Positions 1-4,152 of a DNA stretch of 5,139 nt are shown here, piece by piece. Source of the stretch: Bacteroidota bacterium. GTDB lineage: Bacteria; Bacteroidota; Bacteroidia; Chitinophagales; Chitinophagaceae. The translations under genes were made by a program, and so were the position numbers. The DNA lies in contig JAGWTK010000316.1 of the NCBI GenBank assembly GCA_028876035.1, positions 1 to 5,139 of the forward strand. Reading direction: 5' to 3'. Within the stretch, counting starts at the first letter, position 1, and each line of letters begins with the position of its first letter. The notes beneath the pieces are model-generated. The model saw nothing but the letters and a program-made list of their open reading frames with translations, did not search any database and had not been told where the DNA came from.

Positions 1-318
1 CTGCTCGTCATAATACCCTGCTAATACTATGGGCTTATCAGGACGTGCGGGAGCAGTCAACAATGCGTTGACCCGGACGATGGCCAGTTCCCGCACAGAT
101 TCCAGATCGCGGCTTCTCTCCCTGTCTTCATAACAGACGTAACCACGTTCAAAACCTTTCTCGAGGCATTCGAACATTTCAACAATATGGCGAATGTGTT
201 GCCCGATACTGTTATCAGATAAAACAGCTAACTGCTGCGCATACTGTTCATCTGTTACATGCAGGAGAAGGGTCTCCAATTGCCGCAGGGTCGCCCCGAT
301 AATGTTTTGTAGCTGCAT
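1..318 (-). CDS. DinB-like superfamily protein, N-terminal part (runs off left edge)
   Basis: The frame read from the ATG at 318 stays open to base 1 and gives 106 residues; the C-terminus lies outside the window. The protein is rich in predicted helices. Its clearest mark is the stretch SIGQHIRHIVEMFECL (residues 37-52), which matches the second helix of Bacteroidota DinB-like four-helix-bundle proteins, where a His in the S-x-G-x-H pattern (here His41, with His44 nearby) is a usual metal ligand. Then follow YEDRERSRDLES (63-74) and a basic/acidic helix, also typical. DinB/YfiT-type proteins are cytoplasmic, metal-binding, and often thiol transferases or of unknown activity; the reaction cannot be told here. 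Full members are about 150-170 residues, so about one third is missing. The start lies 23 bp past the terminator of the upstream gene, so it should have its own promoter, but no TAnnTTTG box is visible. Family assignment is fairly sure, function is not. Confidence 0.75.
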   Translation of the reverse strand, partial: MQLQNIIGATLRQLETLLLHVTDEQYAQQLAVLSDNSIGQHIRHIVEMFECLEKGFERGYVCYEDRERSRDLESVRELAIVRVNALLTAPARPDKPIVLAGYYDEQ

Positions 319-340
319 TAGTTTTAGTATAGTAGTAGTA

Positions 341-388
341 ACAAAAAAGCCAATCCAATTACGGGTTTCCCTGAACATTGGATTGGCT
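341..388 (-). terminator. Rho-independent terminator after the YceI-like gene
   Basis: A perfect 12-bp inverted repeat, agccaatccaat at 348-359 and attggattggct at 377-388, encloses a 17-nt loop that contains a further 3-bp stem (ggg/ccc, 363-371). On the minus strand the stem is followed directly by a run of six T (343-348 on the plus strand, all A, the last being part of the stem). On the plus strand no T run follows, so it works for leftward transcripts. It sits 71 bp past the stop of the YceI-like gene and marks the end of that operon. Confidence 0.85.
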
Positions 389-458
389 GGCAGGTTGTAA
401 AGGTAGCGTGAAGAACCATGCATCAACAAGCCGTCTGGCAGCTGAAACTGCCTTTTGC

Positions 459-995
459 CTATTTTTTCTTTGCGAGTACCTTCAGCGTAACCGTTACTTT
501 ATCTCCCAGCACCAGGCTGTTTCCGCCCACCGTAAAATCTCTTCTGTCGATTTGAAAACTTCCGGCCAGTTGCAATTCATCGCCGGTTTGCACCGCGGTG
601 AAAGGAAAACTGACTGTCTTTGAGATACCCTTGATAGTTAAGGTACCCGAAACTGTATAGCCGGACCCTTTGCTGCTGATTCTGGCAGATTTGAAACTGA
701 TCTTTGGAAATTTTTCAGCGTCGAAATATTCTTCTTTTCGGAGATGATTATCGCGCGCACTATTATCAGTGTTCACGGAGGCAGCATTGATCGTAACGTC
801 AAAAGCAGATTTTTCCAAACTGGCTTTATCAAATACGATGGTTCCCTCCAGGCCGGAAAAGCTTCCGCCGGTGCTAACGCCAAAGTTCTTGATGGAAAAA
901 CCAACATTGGACTTCTCTGCAACCGGCTGATAACTTTGTGCAGCAGCACCGAAAAACAACAGGCAAAAGAACAGGTTTGTAACGATTTGTCTCAT
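459..995 (-). CDS. YceI-like family periplasmic protein
   Basis: The product has 178 residues, close to the usual length of secreted YceI proteins. Residues 1-19 form a signal peptide (a short basic start, the hydrophobic core NLFFCLLFFG, then AAA), with likely cleavage near AAA|Q20. The mature part is a run of beta strands as in the YceI lipocalin-like barrel. Family marks are KSNVGFSIKNFGV (28-40), RDNHLRKEEYFDAEKFPKI (81-99), GTLTIKGISKTVSFPF (117-132) and FQIDRRDFTVG (148-158). Family members with known structure bind a polyisoprenoid or similar long hydrophobic molecule in the barrel; the ligand here is unknown. It is the last gene of the leftward block, 73 bp after the DoxX-like gene and followed by a strong terminator. 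A weak promoter candidate in that gap may give it separate expression. The ATG at 995 fits the signal peptide well. The family call is sure, the role inferred. Confidence 0.95.
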   Translation of the reverse strand: MRQIVTNLFFCLLFFGAAAQSYQPVAEKSNVGFSIKNFGVSTGGSFSGLEGTIVFDKASLEKSAFDVTINAASVNTDNSARDNHLRKEEYFDAEKFPKISFKSARISSKGSGYTVSGTLTIKGISKTVSFPFTAVQTGDELQLAGSFQIDRRDFTVGGNSLVLGDKVTVTLKVLAKKK

Positions 996-1032
996 GGTAA
1001 AGGCGGTTTCCTGAAATCCGTCAAATTGCCCG

Positions 1033-1063
1033 CCAATCTATGTTAAAGAAATATAACGTCCAA
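1033..1063 (-). promoter_or_regulatory. Candidate Bacteroidota-type promoter before the YceI-like gene
   Basis: On the minus strand TTG (1063-1061) is followed after 20 bp by TAGATTGG (1040-1033), one base away from the TAnnTTTG -7 consensus at correct spacing from a TTG -33 element. Transcription would start near 1027, leaving a leader of about 30 nt before the ATG at 995. It is a pattern match only; readthrough from the DoxX-like gene is equally possible. Confidence 0.3.
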
Positions 1064-1068
1064 TTGTT

Positions 1069-1458
1069 TTAAACCTTTTGCAGCAGGCCCGTCTTACCCA
1101 GCACCTGGTGCCGGTATATCCAGGCAAGTATTGCACAGCACACAAACGCTATCAACGCTTCTCCAAACAGGCCATAGTCGCCATCGAATTTTACGCCCAG
1201 TTTAGTGAGGTGAAAAAAGATTGCGCCTGCCATTAAACCGATCCCCAGGAATGCCCCCCAGCCCGTCGTCCGCGGGTAAAGAATCAATACCGATGCAACC
1301 AGTTCAAATACACCCGTACCGATGCGTCCCCAGGGTTCCATGCCCAACTGCGTAAACAAACGCACCGATTGTTCATGACCGGTAAACTTGAAATACAGGG
1401 TAGAAATCATGATGACTGCTGCCACGATACGCAGTATCCAGGGAAAAATGTGCTTCAC
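1069..1458 (-). CDS. DoxX-like small membrane protein
   Basis: With a GTG start at 1458 the product has 129 residues and four predicted membrane helices, at about 5-23, 46-62, 66-86 and 99-115, as in the DoxX-like family. Typical features are FKFTGHEQSVRLFTQLGMEPWGRIGTG folded around the end of helix 1 and start of helix 2 (positions 24-49; read as FKFTGHEQ then LGMEP), FELVASVLILYPRT (51-64) and a second-half FGEAL (98-102). The reading frame is open upstream to an ATG at 1500 and another at 1527, but these would overlap the YHS gene by 32 and 59 bp and add a non-conserved tail. The GTG lies 10 bp after the YHS stop and puts the first helix near the N-terminus, so I prefer it. DoxX-family proteins are inner-membrane proteins named after a quinol oxidase subunit; most have no proven activity. 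The tight spacing implies cotranscription with the YHS gene. Confidence 0.88.
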   Translation of the reverse strand: MKHIFPWILRIVAAVIMISTLYFKFTGHEQSVRLFTQLGMEPWGRIGTGVFELVASVLILYPRTTGWGAFLGIGLMAGAIFFHLTKLGVKFDGDYGLFGEALIAFVCCAILAWIYRHQVLGKTGLLQKV

Positions 1459-1468
1459 GATGTTTGGT

Positions 1469-1930
1469 TTAGGGATGATAAAACTTATTCCAGTTAGCAT
1501 CTGCCTGCATGCGCAGGTGTTGCGCATCTTTATTCCAATCCTTCAGAGTATTATTGAAAAATTTATTGTAAAAGAGAAAAAGCCGTCCATCCGTGATGGT
1601 AAAAGTTTCCGGGTCAACCTCTACTTTCTCTCCTTTTGCACCCATCGCATAAGCACACCAGCCACCATAGGCAGGCTCATACTTGGATGGCTCCTTCTTG
1701 AAAAGCTCGCGATTGGCGGCGGAAGAAAAATAATATGTTACCCCCTGGTTGGTGAATGCATTGGCTTTATCGCCCTTTACCGCCTTGTGCTGAGTAAAAT
1801 ACGCAACGGGATCATAGCCTTCAATGGCGAGCCCTTTTTCGAGATTGAATTGTTTACTCCGCAAGTCTTGCTGTGCATCCAGCGATGCTACCATTACCAT
1901 ACCTAGCAGAAAAATACCGATTCGTTTCAT
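1469..1930 (-). CDS. Secreted YHS-domain protein
   Basis: The product has 153 residues. Residues 1-20 are a signal peptide (KR, then a hydrophobic core, then SLDAQ), so the protein is probably exported. The YHS domain follows: GLAIEGYDPVAYF (33-45), a spacer rich in Lys, VTYYFSSAANRELFKKEPSKY (64-84), then YGGWCAYA (88-95). The C-terminal half, ETFTITDGRLFLFYNKFFN (108-126) and a Trp-rich tail (KDWNKD, ADANW), matches the full-length Bacteroidota/Proteobacteria type rather than a bare YHS motif. Cys92 is the only cysteine. YHS domains in other proteins are thought to bind metal, often copper, but the ligand here is not established. Some relatives are annotated as selenoproteins; this one has an ordinary Cys codon. 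It follows the Crp/Fnr gene by 52 bp and precedes the DoxX-like gene by 10 bp. A TAnnTTTG box lies 17 bp before the ATG. Confidence 0.93.
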   Translation of the reverse strand: MKRIGIFLLGMVMVASLDAQQDLRSKQFNLEKGLAIEGYDPVAYFTQHKAVKGDKANAFTNQGVTYYFSSAANRELFKKEPSKYEPAYGGWCAYAMGAKGEKVEVDPETFTITDGRLFLFYNKFFNNTLKDWNKDAQHLRMQADANWNKFYHP

Positions 1931-1947
1931 GTTGGTTGATTATTCAG

Positions 1948-1955
1948 CAAAGCTA
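1948..1955 (-). promoter_or_regulatory. Exact TAnnTTTG -7 box before the YHS gene
   Basis: On the minus strand TAGCTTTG (1955-1948) matches the Bacteroidota -7 consensus exactly. Transcription would begin near 1941, about 10 nt before the ATG at 1930. No TTG is present 19-21 bp upstream, so the -33 element is poor. The box suggests the YHS-DoxX pair could be expressed independently of the regulator gene just upstream. Confidence 0.4.
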
Positions 1956-1976
1956 TTCAAGTGTTCCGAAGGGGTT

Positions 1977-1992
1977 TGTCGCTCATGCGACA
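1977..1992. repeat. Small inverted repeat over the regulator stop codon
   Basis: tgtcgc (1977-1982) and gcgaca (1987-1992) form a 6-bp stem with a 4-base loop (tcat) that includes the stop codon of the Crp/Fnr gene. No T run follows on either strand, so it is not a normal terminator. It could slow decay of the transcript or be chance. Confidence 0.3.
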
Positions 1993-2681
1993 TTCAACAG
2001 GTTTTGGATTTTCTTAACATCGGGAAATTGTATCTGCTGGCGGCTAACAACCACCAGGTTTTCCTCGCCCAGTTCAGTAATCAATGAACTCACTGTTTGG
2101 CGGCTGGCCCCTATCAGGTGGGCAATGTCTTCCTGGGTAAAGTAATTGGGGATAGACAAGCTACCTGCCTTTGCAGCATTTTCTTCCTGCAATAGTTGCC
2201 AGAAAAAATGCAGCAGCCTGCTTTTCACGTCGCGGCTGAGCAAACTGATCAGGCGATCCTGCGAATGTTTCAATTTATGGGCTACCCTGCCGGAATAGCG
2301 AATGGCAATATCGGGCCGGCTTTCCAGCAGCTTGCGGAATTCTTCGATATCGAATGCACAAAGACTTACATCAGCCTTATAGGCACGCGCAAATTCCCCG
2401 TTCATATTGTCTTTCTCCAGGGTAAACTGACCAAACAATTCACCCTTACTCAGGATTTCCCGGATGACTTCATTGCCCGATTCATCGATATATCCGATCC
2501 GGATATATCCGTCCTTGATAAAATAGATCTTTTTATGTTGAAACGCTTCGAAATAGATATAATCACCTTTTTTCGCCTCGATAAACCGGTGGCAAATCTT
2601 CAGGTTCTCGTATTCTTCGTCGGAAACATGCCGCCAAAGATTAAAATTTCGGATCAGCAGCATTTTATCGTCAGCGCCCAT
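1983..2681 (-). CDS. Crp/Fnr-family transcriptional regulator
   Basis: From the ATG at 2681 the product has 232 residues, the usual size. An N-terminal cyclic-nucleotide-binding-type beta-roll spans about 20-112 (KGDYIYFEAFQHKKIYFIKDGYIRIGY region and GELFGQFTLEK at 80-90), followed by a long dimerisation helix (about 115-160) and a winged helix-turn-helix whose core, FTQEDIAHLIGASRQTVSSL, starts at 181; the recognition helix begins at SRQT. The Arg-Ser pair that holds cAMP phosphate in E. coli Crp is not seen (GEFARAY at 95-101), and only two well-separated cysteines (30, 108) exist, so neither cAMP binding nor an Fnr-type 4Fe-4S cluster is supported; the signal is unknown. The frame stays open upstream and a TTG at 2702 would add seven residues, but ATG is preferred. 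It heads the leftward YHS-DoxX-YceI block and is divergent from an Fe-S protein gene. Confidence 0.93.
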   Translation of the reverse strand: MGADDKMLLIRNFNLWRHVSDEEYENLKICHRFIEAKKGDYIYFEAFQHKKIYFIKDGYIRIGYIDESGNEVIREILSKGELFGQFTLEKDNMNGEFARAYKADVSLCAFDIEEFRKLLESRPDIAIRYSGRVAHKLKHSQDRLISLLSRDVKSRLLHFFWQLLQEENAAKAGSLSIPNYFTQEDIAHLIGASRQTVSSLITELGEENLVVVSRQQIQFPDVKKIQNLLNVA

Positions 2682-2710
2682 ATTGCGTATTTCTTCACTC
2701 AAATTTCGGA

Positions 2711-2740
2711 TAAAAGCAGATTCCTTTCTTACTGCTTTTA
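2711..2740. promoter_or_regulatory. 9-bp-arm palindrome in the divergent promoter region (possible operator)
   Basis: taaaagcag (2711-2719) and its exact reverse complement ctgctttta (2732-2740) are separated by 12 bases, so arm centres are 21 bp apart, two turns of DNA. It lies in the 85-bp gap between the Crp/Fnr gene and the Fe-S protein gene, next to candidate promoters for both. Dimeric regulators bind such sites; autoregulation is a natural guess. The sequence is not the classical Crp (TGTGA) or Fnr (TTGAT) box. An RNA hairpin in the regulator's leader is the alternative. Confidence 0.5.
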
Positions 2741-2743
2741 CCC

Positions 2744-2751
2744 TAGATTTA
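2744..2751 (+). promoter_or_regulatory. Candidate -7 box for the Fe-S protein gene
   Basis: TAGATTTA is one base from TAnnTTTG and would start transcription near 2757, about 10 nt before the ATG at 2767. The -33 position (ttc at 2721-2723, 20 bp spacer) is a weak match and falls inside the spacer of the 2711-2740 palindrome, so a bound regulator would cover the promoter. Confidence 0.3.
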
Positions 2752-2754
2752 CAA

Positions 2755-2762
2755 CAAAATTA
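2755..2762 (-). promoter_or_regulatory. Exact TAnnTTTG -7 box for the Crp/Fnr gene
   Basis: On the minus strand TAATTTTG (2762-2755) matches the consensus exactly. At a 20-bp spacer the -33 triplet is CTG, one base from TTG. Transcription would begin near 2748, so the 2711-2740 palindrome would fall inside a leader of roughly 65 nt before the ATG at 2681. Confidence 0.35.
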
Positions 2763-2766
2763 CCGC

Positions 2767-3543
2767 ATGGAAGTTCCCAGCGCAGCAGATATGATGGCCC
2801 GGGGTGAAAGCCCGGAAGTTCTTTTTTGGGTGGGATGTGCCGGCAGTTTCGATCAGCGTGCACAGCGCATCACGCGTGCCTTCGCGCTTATCCTGGAAAA
2901 AACAGGCGTTAAATATGCCATTCTTGGCAAGGAAGAAATGTGTACCGGCGATCCTGCCCGCCGTGCCGGCAATGAATTTCTTTTCCAAATGATGGCCTAC
3001 CAGAATATACAGGTGTTGAATAACTACGGTATCAAAAAAATTGTAACCGCCTGTCCCCATTGCTTCAATACCCTTGCGAACGAATACCCGGCACTGGGAG
3101 GACATTATGAAGTGATTCACCACACTGTTTTCCTGCAACAGCTTATCAACGAAGGAAAAATACACCTGAAAGAGGGAGGCTCATTCAAGGGAAAGCGAAT
3201 TGCTTACCACGACAGCTGTTACCTCGGACGCGCCAATAATGTGTATGAAGCACCCCGGGAAGTACTGGCACTGCTCGATGCAGAACTGGTTGAAATGAAA
3301 AGATGCCGCAGCAACGGACTCTGTTGCGGAGCCGGCGGCGCGCAGATGTTCAAAGAGGAAGAAAAAGGCAAGACCCGCGTTAATTTCGAAAGAGCAGGAG
3401 AAGCGGTAGCAACGGGCGCTTCCGTTGTAGCGGCGGCCTGCCCCTTCTGCAATACCATGCTTACCGATGGCGTTAAAAATTTAGAAAAAGAAAACGAGGT
3501 GAAAGTGATGGACATTGCCGAGCTCATTGCAGCCAGCCTTTAA
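2767..3543 (+). CDS. CCG-domain (Fe-S)-binding redox protein
   Basis: The product has 258 residues and is cytoplasmic, with no signal or membrane segment. It holds two CCG-type repeats, as in the HdrB/GlpC/LutA group. The second is complete: Cys151, then after 34 residues Cys186-Cys187-Gly, then after 36 residues Cys225-x-x-Cys228 (ACPFC). The first has Cys24 (FWVGCAGSFD), then after 34 residues Cys59-Thr-Gly (EEMCTGDPARRAGNEF) and Cys96-x-x-Cys99 (TACPHC), so the second Cys of CCG is Thr. Family proteins carry electrons through Fe-S clusters in heterodisulfide-reductase-like or lactate/glycerol-phosphate oxidising complexes; the donor and acceptor here are unknown. The start at 2767 (MEVPSAADMM) agrees with the way Bacteroidota relatives begin; the frame is open to an ATG at 2683, but that would add 28 unlikely residues overlapping the divergent promoters. 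The next gene begins 38 bp after the stop. Confidence 0.95.
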   Translation: MEVPSAADMMARGESPEVLFWVGCAGSFDQRAQRITRAFALILEKTGVKYAILGKEEMCTGDPARRAGNEFLFQMMAYQNIQVLNNYGIKKIVTACPHCFNTLANEYPALGGHYEVIHHTVFLQQLINEGKIHLKEGGSFKGKRIAYHDSCYLGRANNVYEAPREVLALLDAELVEMKRCRSNGLCCGAGGAQMFKEEEKGKTRVNFERAGEAVATGASVVAAACPFCNTMLTDGVKNLEKENEVKVMDIAELIAASL

Positions 3544-3569
3544 GTGTTCTCTGCTACAGTATCCCTTTG

Positions 3570-3577
3570 TACCTTTG
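3570..3577 (+). promoter_or_regulatory. Exact TAnnTTTG -7 box directly before the small conserved gene
   Basis: TACCTTTG matches the Bacteroidota -7 consensus exactly and ends only 4 bases before the ATG at 3582. The -33 position is TTC (3547-3549, 20-bp spacer), one base from TTG. Initiation about 5-7 bases past the box would fall at or next to the ATG, giving a leaderless or nearly leaderless transcript. Confidence 0.45.
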
Positions 3578-3581
3578 TTAC

Positions 3582-4100
3582 ATGAATACGACCTACCATC
3601 ACTTATTGCCCGCTGATTTTGATCCGGGTTCCCGCGTTTGGATATACCAGAGCAACCGGCTTCTGTCGATGCAGGAAGCACTGCAGGCCGAGGCTATGAT
3701 GGAGCAGTTTCTCGCAACCTGGAATACGCACGGTACGCCGGTTAAAGGATGGGCAAGCCTTTTCTTCGGAAGGTTTGTAGTGCTGATGGCCGACGAAAGC
3801 AGGGCTGGTGTCAGCGGATGCAGTACCGACAGCTCGGTACGGCTGATCAAATCTATGGAATCAGCCTTTAACGTGTCGCTGTTCGACCGGCAGCTACTTG
3901 CCTTCCTGGTGAAGGACAAAATTGAACTCATCCCCCTTGCTCAGTTTGGCTATGCCGTGCAAAATGGGTTTATCGGCCCGGATTCTGTGTACTTCAATAA
4001 CCTCGTTGCCACCAAAGCCGAACTGGAAAATAACTGGCTGATCCCGTTAAAAAACAGCTGGCTGGCAAAAAAACTGCCAGCGACGGCCGGGCAATCTTAA
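3582..4100 (+). CDS. Conserved Bacteroidota protein (often labelled 'ABC transporter ATPase')
   Basis: From the ATG at 3582 the product has 172 residues, with no signal peptide or membrane helix. I recognise it as a small family common in Bacteroidota; conserved-looking pieces are SRVWIYQSNR (17-26), TWNTHG (46-51), SGCSTDSSVRLIK (78-90) and VYFNNLVATKAELENNW (136-152). Databases often call it 'ABC transporter ATPase', but no Walker A (GxxGxGKS/T), signature or Walker B motif is present, so that name is not supported. From memory, relatives sit next to the CCG-domain Fe-S gene in other Bacteroidota, as here (38 bp gap), which suggests a linked but unknown role. Cys80 in the GCS motif is the only cysteine. 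An ATG at 3567 would add five residues but overlaps the -7 box at 3570, so 3582 is preferred. The stop codon lies inside the A tract of the convergent terminator. Confidence 0.88.
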   Translation: MNTTYHHLLPADFDPGSRVWIYQSNRLLSMQEALQAEAMMEQFLATWNTHGTPVKGWASLFFGRFVVLMADESRAGVSGCSTDSSVRLIKSMESAFNVSLFDRQLLAFLVKDKIELIPLAQFGYAVQNGFIGPDSVYFNNLVATKAELENNWLIPLKNSWLAKKLPATAGQS

Positions 4101-4128
4101 AAAAAAGACTGCCCCAAAAGGGCAGTCT
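4099..4128 (-). terminator. Rho-independent terminator after the outer-membrane barrel gene
   Basis: agactgccc (4106-4114) and gggcagtct (4120-4128) form a perfect 9-bp GC-rich stem with a 5-base loop. On the minus strand the stem is followed by a T run (eight A at 4099-4106 on the plus strand, the last within the stem). It lies 24 bp past the stop of the leftward barrel gene. Rightward transcripts meet the same hairpin but with GCTACAGC after it, so it should work poorly for the plus-strand pair. Confidence 0.88.
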
Positions 4129-4152
4129 GCTACAGCTTCTCCTGACTTATAG

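Noticed and set aside
194..400. Plus-strand open frame of 68 codons, Cys-rich at its start
   Set aside because: Mostly antisense to the DinB-like gene and runs through the terminator hairpin; the cysteines come from reading the complement.
744..1046. Plus-strand open frame of 100 codons
   Set aside because: Antisense to the YceI-like gene, with no domain or promoter evidence.
1388..1906. Plus-strand open frame of 172 codons
   Set aside because: Antisense to the YHS and DoxX-like genes, both clear families; composition looks like a shadow frame.
1936..1950. Fnr-like box TTGAT-TATTC-AGCAA before the YHS gene
   Set aside because: One arm is mismatched and the spacer is 5 instead of 4 bases; in AT-rich DNA this is easily chance.
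1977..1992. Hairpin at the end of the regulator gene as a terminator
   Set aside because: Only a 6-bp stem and no T run on either strand; kept only as a weak inverted repeat.
2196..2807. Plus-strand open frame of 203 codons
   Set aside because: It lies almost wholly antisense to the Crp/Fnr gene and shows no recognisable domain; the minus-strand product is a complete family member.
2749..3165. Minus-strand open frame of 138 codons inside the Fe-S gene
   Set aside because: Antisense to a gene with all cysteine motifs intact; no family resemblance.
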